Part shown: in pieces, positions 1 to 8,719 of the stretch | How positions within the stretch are numbered: the first letter of the stretch is position 1 | Layout: the number at the start of each line of letters is the position of its first letter | DNA from: G963556115 sp963678205 | Lineage (GTDB): Bacteria > Planctomycetota > SZUA-567 | Reading direction: 5' to 3' | NCBI GenBank assembly: GCA_963678205.1 | Contig: OY782760.1 | Coordinates: 248,001 to 312,000 of the forward strand | Length of the DNA stretch: 64,000 nt | The notes under the pieces: generated by a model | Database searches by the model: none | What the model was told of the DNA's origin: nothing | Seen by the model: the letters and a program-made list of their open reading frames with translations, nothing else | Position numbers and translations under genes: made by a program

Positions 1-326
1 ACAAAATATGATATATAGCTATTAGCAGTATCTAAATAAATTTCAAAAAAACCAAAGATTTTTACTTAATTTAACCTTACACCTGCCCTACCATTTTGAA
101 GTATATCTTAGTATATGTCTCAATTCCGTCAATATTTTTTTTTTAGTAAAAGCCCAAACTCACATCACCAAAATACACTTAAAGTATTTACATAGAAGGT
201 GTTGTATATATAATCAATATAAATATAAAAATATTTGTAAATAAACAAAAAAAGGCTAAAATGCAGGTGGAGAAAAAAATTAATATATATATAAATAATA
301 ATAACCAAAAAAGCTACAGGTCTTTT

Positions 327-992
327 ATGAAAGTAAATTCATTACTACTTTTATTACTAATTGCAGCTATTACTGGACTCTCAGGCTGCGGAGGAGATTC
401 AGCGGATAATATAGAACAAACGCAAAAGAAACTTCGAATAATTTCTCAAGCGATCAATATGTTTAAATCCGAAAAATACTTCGGCAAGCCTCCTGAATCT
501 CTCAAAGATCTCTATGAATACCGGACAACATATTACAATATCCCTGAAAAAAACAGCGTATATACTGATTTAGATAAAAGCTCCGATACAAAAAAAGATT
601 TTATAAAATCAACTGAAAGCTACAGCCTCATTCCCAATAAGCGAGTATTTATAAAAAGTGGACTGGATAAAGAAGAAGAAGAAGAGCTCGCAGCTAAGCA
701 GGATTTCATTACAGATTTTGAGTTTTTACCCGACTATAAGCTATTTCAGCCTAAAAACACTATAATAGCCTGGGATAAACCAGGAAATTTTAAAACTGGT
801 GGCAATATATTATTTGAAGATGGACAAGTAAAATTTATCAAAGCTAAGCCAAAAGAATATGAACGCTTTACAACAGCCCTAAAGACTCAAACAGATAGAG
901 ACTTTATTCGCGATATTTGTATAAAAAACGATACAGACTGCTCTCTAGCAAATATTAAAAAGGAAAATCCTACTGCAAGCAAAATCAATTAA
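327..992 (+). CDS. Lipoprotein with pseudopilin-like C-terminal DG motif
   Basis: The N-terminus is a hydrophobic stretch ending in a lipobox (LSGC), so the mature protein should be lipid-anchored at Cys21. The body starts with a helical segment with a spaced Leu/Ile pattern, followed by a P-x-S-L-x-D-L motif like that after the N-terminal helix of type II secretion pseudopilins. Near the C-terminus, GGNILFEDGQVKFI resembles the DG motif of prepilin-like proteins common in Planctomycetes and Lentisphaerae. There is no prepilin peptidase site, so a secreted lipoprotein using a pilin-type fold is the likeliest reading. An ATG at 261 is in frame with a usable AAAGG, but it would give an unusually long n-region; the ATG at 327 (ACAGG, 6-nt spacing) places the lipobox normally. 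Function unknown. Confidence 0.7.
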   Translation: MKVNSLLLLLLIAAITGLSGCGGDSADNIEQTQKKLRIISQAINMFKSEKYFGKPPESLKDLYEYRTTYYNIPEKNSVYTDLDKSSDTKKDFIKSTESYSLIPNKRVFIKSGLDKEEEEELAAKQDFITDFEFLPDYKLFQPKNTIIAWDKPGNFKTGGNILFEDGQVKFIKAKPKEYERFTTALKTQTDRDFIRDICIKNDTDCSLANIKKENPTASKIN

Positions 993-1203
993 TACACCTC
1001 TTATAATACCCCAAAAAAAATTTGAAAATCTTTTTAAATAAAAATGCTGACATATAATAAAAAAAAGCTACAATATTATTATTGATAATAATAACTTTAT
1101 TAACATCCAAAGTTAAAAAATTAAGATTCATAAATTTTAAAATATAGAGATTACTTTTAGAACAACATTTACAATATTATCGTTATTATTGAGAGGAATT
1201 ATA

Positions 1204-2235
1204 ATGAAAAACTATAAATACCTTCTTATTACTTGTATGTACATGGTATTAGCAGTACCGGCATTTGCGACAAATTACAACGTTGGTGATGAAATACCAT
1301 TTGTAGAAGGACAACCAGCTCCACAACCAGCTCCGCAATATGCGTGGTGTCTAGAAAAGCGTAAAGCAGTGCTACAGACCATTAAAGAAAAAGTTTTAGT
1401 ACGTGAAGGTTCGTGGTACTATGAATCTGTCCAACCTATATATCAGTCAAAAATGGAAAAGGTAATGGTTGAGCCAGAACAGAAAAAAGCTGTTCTCGTT
1501 TCTCCCCCACAATACCGTACTGTTACTGAAGAAAAAGTAGTTCATCCTGCAACAGTTGAATTCAAAACAGTACCAGCTCAATACAGGTGGGTAGAAGAAG
1601 AAATAGAAGTAGTGCCTGAGAGAACAGAACAAATTTTCATCCCTGCACAATATGAAACTTATACCGAAAAAATTCTAGTAAGACCAGCAACAACAGTAAG
1701 GGAAGAAGTTCCTGGCTGTGATGAAGATGGTAGTAAAATTGATTGTTACTCTTCTCGTACTATTCCCGCTGAATATGACACAATAACCAAGAAGAGACTA
1801 GTCACTCCAGCAAGGACTGAGACCAAAGTAATCCCTTCTGAGAAAAAAATTATGCGAGTACGAAAAGTAGTAAGTCCCGCTAGAGTCGAAAAGGTACAGG
1901 TTCCAGCTCAGACAGAGTCCATTTCACGAAAAGTTATGGTTACCCCTGCAAAATATCGCTATGAAACTATTCCAGCAAAGTACAAAACCGTTGAAAGAAA
2001 AGTGATGGTAAAACCTGAAGGCAGAAAACGTGTTGAAATTCCACCAAAGTATGAGACTGTGACCAGAATGCGTGTTATCAAGCCTGAAAGACTTGTCTGG
2101 GTACTAAATTATAGAGGTGCAGGTAAACCTTCATCTATAAAAGCTTGTCCAATTCCAGCAGATAGACGTAGAAATACATCTGAAATTGTTGAAGAAGTAA
2201 TTGATGTGGATATGGGTACAAGCTCCAACCAATAA
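1204..2235 (+). CDS. Exported VxPAxY tandem-repeat protein
   Basis: The start is the ATG at 1204, preceded by GAGAGG at 7-nt spacing. A signal peptide (hydrophobic, ending PAFA) precedes a mature part built almost wholly from about ten degenerate repeats of roughly 20-25 residues. Each repeat has a core of the type V-P-A-x-Y-x-T-V-x-x-K-V-x-V-x-P-A, with alternating hydrophobic and charged residues that predict beta strands. One repeat is interrupted by a short Cys-containing loop (PGCDEDGSKIDC) that could be disulfide-bonded. Similar VPAxY repeats occur in uncharacterised exported proteins and beside OmpA-like domains, but no such domain is present here. A periplasmic or surface structural role is plausible; function is not established. 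A strong hairpin terminator follows, so the gene is probably transcribed alone. Confidence 0.75.
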   Translation: MKNYKYLLITCMYMVLAVPAFATNYNVGDEIPFVEGQPAPQPAPQYAWCLEKRKAVLQTIKEKVLVREGSWYYESVQPIYQSKMEKVMVEPEQKKAVLVSPPQYRTVTEEKVVHPATVEFKTVPAQYRWVEEEIEVVPERTEQIFIPAQYETYTEKILVRPATTVREEVPGCDEDGSKIDCYSSRTIPAEYDTITKKRLVTPARTETKVIPSEKKIMRVRKVVSPARVEKVQVPAQTESISRKVMVTPAKYRYETIPAKYKTVERKVMVKPEGRKRVEIPPKYETVTRMRVIKPERLVWVLNYRGAGKPSSIKACPIPADRRRNTSEIVEEVIDVDMGTSSNQ

Positions 2236-2260
2236 CAACATTGCATTATAATATTCTATT

Positions 2261-2293
2261 ATGTGTAGGTCTGTTAAAATCAGACCTACACAT
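2261..2293. terminator. Hairpin terminator after the repeat protein
   Basis: A perfect 13-bp inverted repeat (arms 2261-2273 and 2281-2293) with a 7-nt loop lies 26 nt past the preceding stop. The T-tract is weak, but the position and perfect stem fit a terminator. Confidence 0.75.
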
Positions 2294-2335
2294 TTACTTA
2301 ATTGTGTTACAAGCATTAATCAAAGGATAATTACT

Positions 2336-2677
2336 ATGGAAAACAAATCAGCTTTTGAAGTATACACGACAGAAAAACTCAATTGTGCACAGAGTATTCT
2401 CAAAGGGCATCAAAATGATTTTAATGTCAGCGAAAAAATGATTGATGATTTCAAGGCATTTGGTGGTGGCAGAGCAGAAAATAATATGTGCGGAGCCCTC
2501 TATGCAGCTGTCCAATTAGCAGAAAGCGAAGAAGCAAAAAATCACATCATTTCAAGCTTTAAAGAACAAACAGAATCAACTAAATGTTCGAAAATCAGAA
2601 AAGCGGGAAATATACCCTGTAAAGAATGCGTTCGTATTGCCAGTGAGTTATTGAGTAGTACTCTACAAGATGCATAG
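2336..2677 (+). CDS. C_GCAxxG_C_C family redox protein
   Basis: A 113-residue protein of the C_GCAxxG_C_C family, small proteins with conserved cysteines thought to be redox-active or metal-binding, often found near redox enzymes in anaerobes. Visible motifs are LNCAQSIL near the N-terminus, FGGGRAENNMCGALYAAV in the middle, and a C-terminal KCSKIR...CKECVRIA cluster, giving five cysteines in family spacing. The start is the ATG at 2336 with AAAGGA at 8-9 nt; a longer reading from 2261 would begin inside the preceding terminator and is rejected. The gene stands between two hairpin terminators, so it is probably monocistronic. Family assignment is firm; molecular function is unknown. Confidence 0.8.
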   Translation: MENKSAFEVYTTEKLNCAQSILKGHQNDFNVSEKMIDDFKAFGGGRAENNMCGALYAAVQLAESEEAKNHIISSFKEQTESTKCSKIRKAGNIPCKECVRIASELLSSTLQDA

Positions 2678-2704
2678 CCCTCATATTTCAAAATATTACT
2701 ATCT

Positions 2705-2744
2705 TATGCTCAAATACTTTATATTTAATCAGTATTTGAGCATA
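2705..2744. terminator. Hairpin terminator
   Basis: A perfect 14-bp inverted repeat (2705-2718 and 2731-2744) with a 12-nt loop is followed by a T/A-rich stretch, 27 nt after the C_GCAxxG gene. Confidence 0.75.
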
Positions 2745-2867
2745 TTTATAATGTTTTTAATATTAAATATTTAGAAAATTTGAAACATATTATACATAAA
2801 TAGCAATTAAACATTAATATCAACTACTATAAAATTTAAACAAATAAAAATACAGGGTTATATTACA

Positions 2868-3527
2868 ATGCATTTACTGGATCTAGTACTAATTATCATA
2901 ATTGCTGGGTGGGGCGTTGCCGGAGCCCTAACAGGATTCACAGCACAATTAAATACAATCTTATCAATAATATTTGCGTCAATTGGTGCATGGCTTTTCT
3001 ACCCTATTGCTGCGTATAAAATTGAAGGATTACTACAAAGCCCAGAGGTCTCAGTAGTAGTTGCACCTATTGTACTATTTATACTAATCGGGTTAATTTC
3101 TAAAGTAATCCTTAAGTTGCTGGCCAAAGTTATCTCATCAGAGGAAAGCTCAGGTAGCAGCTGGATTCTGGGTTGTGCATTCGGTATTTTTAAGGGACTT
3201 ATACTTGGAGGAATAATTGTTTATTTCTTAGGTCAATACGGCAAACCAGAATTAATTGAAGATTCAGTAAGTTTTAAACGCTACTATAAAGTTAGTGAAT
3301 ACGTAGTCGCTCTCAGTGAAGACTATGGTATTGGAAATAAAATTGAAAAAGCTGGGAATTATTTTAGAGAAAACATATTACCACCTTCGGATCAAAGAAA
3401 AGAATCTATTGAATCCGCTGCAACGTCTTTTTATAATGATAAGGTGACTGGTTACTTTAAAAATGACTTTTTCAATAGTGTCAGCGATTTTTTCTCTTCT
3501 GGCAATGAGAGCAAAGATTCAGAATAA
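2868..3527 (+). CDS. cvpA: CvpA family membrane protein
   Basis: A 219-residue protein with four predicted membrane helices in the first about 125 residues and a hydrophilic C-terminal tail. The opening LDLVLIIIIAGWGVAGALTG matches the CvpA (colicin V production) signature of aspartate followed by a glycine-rich first helix. The family is an inner-membrane protein linked to envelope stress and colicin V export in Enterobacteria; its biochemical role is unclear. It lies 47 nt upstream of metF on the same strand and may be co-transcribed with it, with no obvious functional link. Confidence 0.85.
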   Translation: MHLLDLVLIIIIAGWGVAGALTGFTAQLNTILSIIFASIGAWLFYPIAAYKIEGLLQSPEVSVVVAPIVLFILIGLISKVILKLLAKVISSEESSGSSWILGCAFGIFKGLILGGIIVYFLGQYGKPELIEDSVSFKRYYKVSEYVVALSEDYGIGNKIEKAGNYFRENILPPSDQRKESIESAATSFYNDKVTGYFKNDFFNSVSDFFSSGNESKDSE

Positions 3528-3574
3528 AGTTACTCTTTGCTCAGGCGAACAACTAAATTAGAAAGCATAAGCAA

Positions 3575-4459
3575 ATGATTTACAACAAAATAAAAGAGCG
3601 CTTATACAACCAATTAAAGGTATTCAGTTTTGAGTTTTTCCCCCCTAAAACCCCAAAAGGAGAGGCTCAACTAGAAAACACCCTTGAAGCACTATCTCAG
3701 ATGAACCCTGACTTTGTCTCTGTAACATACGGTGCTGGAGGCAGCACCAGAGAAAAAACAGAGCAAATAGTGCTCAATATCTCAAATAAATATAGAATAG
3801 AAGTGATGCCACATTTGACGTGTGTAGGACATAGCCATGAAGATATTAAAAGCATGCTCCAAAAATATCAAGAAAACGGCATAACCAATATACTTGCTCT
3901 ACGAGGAGATCTTCCACGTGAGGGGCAATTAATTCAAGGTGGTCCTGAACATGCAATAGATATTATTGAAATAGCCAAAGAAATCGGTGGTTTTACAATA
4001 GGAGCTGCTGGATTCCCTGAAAAACACCCTGAAGCGATCAGTTTAGATCAAGATATTAAATTCTTAAAATCAAAAGTAAATGCCGGAACAGACTTTATTA
4101 TAACCCAATTATTTTTTGATAATAGATTATATTTCGATTATGTTGCAAAGGCACGAAGAGCAGGCATAACCATACCAATTATTCCTGGCATAATGCCTAT
4201 TACCAAAGTAGAGCAACTTCAAAGATTCCATGAAATATCCGGCTGCAGTATTCCTGAAGAGTTTGAAACATCTCTTAAGAGAGAGAATGATCCAAAATAT
4301 ATTGAAGAAATTGGCCTTGCTTACTGTGCAGCACAATGTGCGGACCTATTGAGTAAAGGTGCTCCTGGAATCCACCTGTATACGTTAAATCAGTCGCGAT
4401 CTTGCACAACAATAAGAGCAGCTCTACAAACACTAGGCTACTGGGGCAATAACAGATAA
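3575..4459 (+). CDS. metF: Methylenetetrahydrofolate reductase
   Basis: Reduces 5,10-methylene-THF to 5-methyl-THF using FAD, supplying methyl groups for methionine synthesis or feeding the Wood-Ljungdahl methyl branch. At 294 residues the length is normal for bacterial MetF. The family signatures are clear: FSFEFFPPKTPKGE at the N-terminus with the catalytic Glu, VTYGAGGSTREKT, LALRGDLPREG, and a C-terminal PGIHLYTLNQS. The TIM-barrel looks complete. No metH, metE or acsE is nearby, so the window does not say which pathway it serves. No MetV (Cys-rich partner) is adjacent. Confidence 0.95.
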   Translation: MIYNKIKERLYNQLKVFSFEFFPPKTPKGEAQLENTLEALSQMNPDFVSVTYGAGGSTREKTEQIVLNISNKYRIEVMPHLTCVGHSHEDIKSMLQKYQENGITNILALRGDLPREGQLIQGGPEHAIDIIEIAKEIGGFTIGAAGFPEKHPEAISLDQDIKFLKSKVNAGTDFIITQLFFDNRLYFDYVAKARRAGITIPIIPGIMPITKVEQLQRFHEISGCSIPEEFETSLKRENDPKYIEEIGLAYCAAQCADLLSKGAPGIHLYTLNQSRSCTTIRAALQTLGYWGNNR

Positions 4460-4567
4460 AAATTTAAGTCCAAAACTTACAGACTTTATTATTGCAAAAA
4501 TAGCAAAATTAGTTTTAATATAATAGTATTTATTCAAAAGATATACCAAAAATAAGAGAGTTTTAAG

Positions 4568-5347
4568 ATGCTAGGATTTGTCGAAAAAACAGGTAATTTT
4601 ATCGTAACATTCTTGAGAGATATTGGCTATATCATAGTACTTCTTGTAAACGTTATTAAATCATTAAAAAGATCACGACCACCATTCAAAGAACTAGTTA
4701 AACAGGGCTATTTCATTGGAGTTGAGAGTACCCCTGTAATACTTACAACTGGAGCATTTGTAGGTACCGTAATTGCTTATGAATCATACGGACAGCTATC
4801 CAGACTTGGTGTTACTAGCTGGATTGGGCCACTAGTTACTAATTCACTTGTTCTTCAGCTGGGTCCCGTTCTTTCTGGGGTAATGCTTGCAGGGCGTGTT
4901 GGTTCAGCGATGACCGCCGAGCTTGGAACAATGGCAGTAACAGAGCAAATTGATGCACTAAAGACAATGGGAATAAACCCAATAAGCTATTTGGTTGCTC
5001 CACGAGTTATAATGGCAACAATACTTGCCCCCGTTCTAACTTCACTTGCGATTTTGATAGGTGTATTCGCTGGATACAGTCTATGTATATATGGTTTTGG
5101 TGTAAATGCGCATGATATGTGGGTGCACACAAAAGAATTCCTCATCCCTCTGGACTTCTTTCAGGGACTGAGTAAAGCATCAGCATTCGGATGTGTTATG
5201 TCATTGATTTGTTGTCATAAAGGTATCACGACAAGGGGCGGCGCTGAAGGCGTAGGTAAATCTACAACGGCCTCAAATGTGCAGACCTGCATTGCAATAC
5301 TAATGCTCAATTTACTCCTGACAATGATTCTTTCACTATTTTATTAA
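4568..5347 (+). CDS. mlaE: MlaE-type ABC transporter permease
   Basis: Inner-membrane permease of the MlaE/YrbE family, which with an ATPase and MCE proteins moves phospholipids between inner and outer membranes. The 259-residue length is normal. Diagnostic stretches are the amphipathic N-terminal helix, VILTTGAFVGTVIAYESYG, the LGPVLSGVMLAGRVGSAMTA region and an AELGTMAVTEQIDAL motif, followed by C-terminal membrane helices. It heads a cluster mlaE-mlaF-mlaD-mlaD with short gaps and is probably the first gene of that operon. MlaB and MlaC genes are not next to it. Confidence 0.93.
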   Translation: MLGFVEKTGNFIVTFLRDIGYIIVLLVNVIKSLKRSRPPFKELVKQGYFIGVESTPVILTTGAFVGTVIAYESYGQLSRLGVTSWIGPLVTNSLVLQLGPVLSGVMLAGRVGSAMTAELGTMAVTEQIDALKTMGINPISYLVAPRVIMATILAPVLTSLAILIGVFAGYSLCIYGFGVNAHDMWVHTKEFLIPLDFFQGLSKASAFGCVMSLICCHKGITTRGGAEGVGKSTTASNVQTCIAILMLNLLLTMILSLFY

Positions 5348-5371
5348 AATTAGACTATTGGAAAATATAGC

Positions 5372-6208
5372 ATGGAGAATGATTCAGAAAACTTCCTGAT
5401 TATCAATGATGCATATAAAGCTTTTGGTAAATTAAAAGTTTTAAATGGTATCTCAATAAATATAAAGCGGGGAGAGACGCTGAGTATTATTGGGCAGTCA
5501 GGCGTTGGAAAAAGTGTAACCCTTAGACTACTTATAGGTCTGCTAAAACCTGATAAAGGAGCATGTTACTACTGTGGCAAAGAAATAGGGAAAATGAATG
5601 AACTCGAACTCAACCAAATGCGACATAAATTCTCTATGCTTTTTCAGAGCGGTGCATTATTTGATAGTATGACTATAGGACAGAATATTGCGTTTCCTGC
5701 GCAGCAGAGAGGCATAAATTCTAGTGAAGAATTAACAAACATCATTGAGGAAAAATTATATCAAGTAGGCTTAGGAAAGAGTAGATTCCCAGATATGCCA
5801 TACAAAATGCCCTCAATGGTATCTGGAGGACAGCGCAAGCGTATTGCACTGGCAAGAACACTTGCTGAGGAGCCGGAAATAATAATGTATGACGAACCAA
5901 CAACTGGCCTTGACCCTATAATGAGTGATGCTGTTGCCGATCTTATTATTTCTACTCGCCAGCAACTAAACAAAAAAAATAATTCAAAGACAACAAGTAT
6001 TATTGTAACACATGATATGAAGGTAGCCTTTAAAACTTCAGATAGAATCATAATGCTCAATGGTGGCAAAATAGTTGGTGAAGGTAGCCCAGAATACTTT
6101 ATGGAAATTGAAAAACGCCTTGATGTATCATGCATGACTGAAAACGAGCTAATGATCAGACAGTTTGTCAAAGGTGAAGCGGAAGGACCTATACAAGCAG
6201 TAAAATAA
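5372..6208 (+). CDS. mlaF: MlaF-type ABC transporter ATP-binding protein
   Basis: ATPase partner of the MlaE permease. The sequence holds a Walker A (GQSGVGKS), Q-loop region (LFQSGALFDSMT), ABC signature (VSGGQRKR), Walker B with catalytic Glu (IIMYDEPTTGLDP) and switch His (IIVTHDM), all intact. The FQSGALFDSMT stretch is characteristic of the Mla subfamily. At 278 residues it is a typical length. It starts 24 nt after mlaE and is followed after 89 nt by the first MCE protein gene. Energises phospholipid movement at the inner membrane. Confidence 0.95.
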   Translation: MENDSENFLIINDAYKAFGKLKVLNGISINIKRGETLSIIGQSGVGKSVTLRLLIGLLKPDKGACYYCGKEIGKMNELELNQMRHKFSMLFQSGALFDSMTIGQNIAFPAQQRGINSSEELTNIIEEKLYQVGLGKSRFPDMPYKMPSMVSGGQRKRIALARTLAEEPEIIMYDEPTTGLDPIMSDAVADLIISTRQQLNKKNNSKTTSIIVTHDMKVAFKTSDRIIMLNGGKIVGEGSPEYFMEIEKRLDVSCMTENELMIRQFVKGEAEGPIQAVK

Positions 6209-6297
6209 TCAACTTAAAACACTGAGGGTATTATTAAGCAATAACATAGATTAAATTAATAGCCAATATTCAAAATATACTAAGCAGGAGCAGGAAA

Positions 6298-7518
6298 GTG
6301 GAGAAAGAGTCAAAAAAACTGGAGCTTATTTTAGGAACCTTCGTCTTCCTTGGTATTATTACTACAATGGTAATGATTGTATTTATGACTGGTGGAGTTT
6401 CTTTTTTGGAAGACACATACAAGGTTGTAGTACATATTGACAACATTGGAGATCTCAAAAAAGGCGCCCCTGTCAAGCTAGGCGGGGTAAATATTGGTAA
6501 AGTAGAGAGTATAGCCATTGCTGAAGATAACATTGAAATTATAGCTGGTATATTTACTAAATACCAACTCCGATCTGATACCGAAGCTTCAATTGCCACT
6601 GCAGGTCTTGTTGGTGATTCTTTTCTTGAACTGACAAGGGGCAAATCCAAAGAATACATAAAAAAATCAAAAACAATAGCCAACGCTCAAGAAATAAAAG
6701 GTATTACACAGGCCGGGATGTCTGAACTCCTCGGACAAGTACAGAATATTGGCACAGAAGTAGAAAGTCTGGTCAGAAATATTAATAAAATAATTGGCAC
6801 TGATTCTTTCCAGTCCAATATTGAAGAAACCATGGGTAATGTCAATAAAGCAACCCACCAAGCAGATAAATTACTAGAATCACTTAGAGGTGAGTTAAAA
6901 ACTGTTGGGGTTGCAGTAGAAAATATTGTAGAAATAACCTCATCAACCAAAAAAACGATGAAAACAATTGACAATTTTATTGATAAAACAATTGGTGATC
7001 CTAAAAAAATAGAACAGGTCAATAGCACAATTAACAGTATAAGTGAACTAACTGAATCTCTTGCTAAAAACAGAGACAAAATCAGCGACACAATAACTAA
7101 TATCAGCACTACAACTGATAATCTTGCGGAAATCACCAGTACTATTGATCCGCACAATGGAATTTTACGAATTTTGAGTGACGAACAAGCTGGAAATGAA
7201 TTAATGGACACTATCTATCAGGTTCAAAGAGCTGCCCGTTCACTAGCAACAATCGGGCTGACCGACCTGCTAGCGGACAAACTTGCCTCTGATAAGATAT
7301 TTGAAATATGGCAAAAAGAGCACAAATTTGCTAATGCGTCTGAGATGGCAGCAAGATGGAAAGAATGGATGGCATACCAAAAGCGTGTTAATAATAGTAT
7401 AATGGGTAATAAAATAGGATCAAATAAAACCATTGTACGAACTAGAGGCTTTCCTGTAAAAAGAACCGGCACTACATCTGCAACAAACACTATGCTCCCT
7501 GCATACGGAGGCAAATAA
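6298..7518 (+). CDS. mlaD: MlaD family MCE substrate-binding protein (copy 1)
   Basis: A membrane-anchored periplasmic MCE protein binding lipid for the MlaEF transporter. One N-terminal membrane helix (residues 13-35) precedes a single MCE domain (about 40-120) with the typical IGDLKKGAPVKLGGVNIGKV and GDSFLEL motifs. A long helical region (about 140-320) rich in Asn, Thr, Ile and Ser follows and probably forms the oligomeric helical barrel seen in longer MCE proteins. The start is GTG at 6298, preceded by AGGAG and AGGAAA. The C-terminal 60 residues are basic and less ordered. It is followed 3 nt later by a second MCE gene. Confidence 0.9.
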   Translation: MEKESKKLELILGTFVFLGIITTMVMIVFMTGGVSFLEDTYKVVVHIDNIGDLKKGAPVKLGGVNIGKVESIAIAEDNIEIIAGIFTKYQLRSDTEASIATAGLVGDSFLELTRGKSKEYIKKSKTIANAQEIKGITQAGMSELLGQVQNIGTEVESLVRNINKIIGTDSFQSNIEETMGNVNKATHQADKLLESLRGELKTVGVAVENIVEITSSTKKTMKTIDNFIDKTIGDPKKIEQVNSTINSISELTESLAKNRDKISDTITNISTTTDNLAEITSTIDPHNGILRILSDEQAGNELMDTIYQVQRAARSLATIGLTDLLADKLASDKIFEIWQKEHKFANASEMAARWKEWMAYQKRVNNSIMGNKIGSNKTIVRTRGFPVKRTGTTSATNTMLPAYGGK

Positions 7519-7521
7519 AGT

Positions 7522-8673
7522 ATGCAAGTAAGTGTTGATAGTCATAATATAAAGCTAAATATGATTTTAGGAAGCATAACTATACTGTTTCTCGCACTTA
7601 TTGCTATTGCTCTTGTATTGAGTACACGTAGAGATTTACTTGATACTAGGGAAGATTACTATATTGTCACTTACTATTCAAACATTGGATTACTAACCGA
7701 AGGAGCTCCAATAAAATATGGTGGGGTAAATATTGGTAGAGTTGTCTCTGTTGAGTTACTTGAAAATATGAAAATTCAAGTAGAGTGCGAATTAATAACA
7801 TCAAAAAAAATACCAACCGACAGCAAACTTGCAGTTGCTGCAACCACAGTAAGTGGAGACACATATTTAAACCTTATAATTGGCTCCGCACCAACTACCT
7901 TGGCTCATTCCAGTACCCTTGAAAATGCTCCAGTATTAAAAGGGCTTAATTTTATCAGCATTAGTAATGTTGGAAGTATTTTTACTGATATGAAAGAGGT
8001 TACAACTGCCTTTACTAGCAGTTTGACACGACTTTTTGGTAAAGATTCTTATACTCTAGCACAGTATAAAGAAACTTTAACAGAAATTCCTAAACTAAAA
8101 GAAAACTTTGAATTACTTAATGAAGAAGAGCAACACCTTATGAAAAGTATCAATAAAGTTCAAGCTGAGGTGAAAGGGATAAAAAAGCTAATCAATTGCT
8201 GCATGGAAGATCTTTTTGAAAAATACCCTATCAATAAAATTAAATCTGATATGAAGATTATATCTTCTTCATTCAAAGAACTCTCTGACACGCTCAAAAC
8301 ACTACAAATTAAGCATAAATTTTCAATTATTCAAACAGACATGAGAAAGATTAATAACTGGGCAAACACATTAAAAGTTGAAAAAAACAGTATACTGGCA
8401 ATACTGCTCAGCAAAGGTTGCGGTGGGATATCAAAAACAATAGAAATCGTTAATAATTCAGTAGAAACTGCTCAGGATTTCTCATTATTCAAAAAACTTG
8501 GGTTTTATCTTGATGGTAAAGAATTAGTTGAAAATTTTGAAAAACGTACACATGCAGAATATCTCCCATCTTCGGTCTATATGTATAGGTGGTCTGTATT
8601 TTCATATCAACGATATATACACAACTGCGATTTACCATGTGGAGAAAAAAACTGCCCTAGCTCACTAAGATAA
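7522..8673 (+). CDS. MlaD family MCE protein (copy 2) with Cys-rich C-terminus
   Basis: Second MCE protein of the operon: a membrane helix at about residues 13-33, then one MCE domain with NIGLLTEGAPIKYGGVNIGR and a GDTYLNL strand, then a long helical tail. It starts 3 nt after copy 1, with GGAGG about 10 nt upstream inside the end of that gene, so the two are translationally coupled. The last 40 residues are unusual: CDLPCGEKNC near the very end gives three closely spaced Cys, rare in MCE proteins and open to disulfide or metal binding. Two different MCE proteins could make a hetero-oligomeric lipid channel; that is inference. Confidence 0.87.
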   Translation: MQVSVDSHNIKLNMILGSITILFLALIAIALVLSTRRDLLDTREDYYIVTYYSNIGLLTEGAPIKYGGVNIGRVVSVELLENMKIQVECELITSKKIPTDSKLAVAATTVSGDTYLNLIIGSAPTTLAHSSTLENAPVLKGLNFISISNVGSIFTDMKEVTTAFTSSLTRLFGKDSYTLAQYKETLTEIPKLKENFELLNEEEQHLMKSINKVQAEVKGIKKLINCCMEDLFEKYPINKIKSDMKIISSSFKELSDTLKTLQIKHKFSIIQTDMRKINNWANTLKVEKNSILAILLSKGCGGISKTIEIVNNSVETAQDFSLFKKLGFYLDGKELVENFEKRTHAEYLPSSVYMYRWSVFSYQRYIHNCDLPCGEKNCPSSLR

Positions 8674-8719
8674 AAAATAACTTTAATTTGCCCCTAATTT
8701 TAACTATAATAAATAACTC

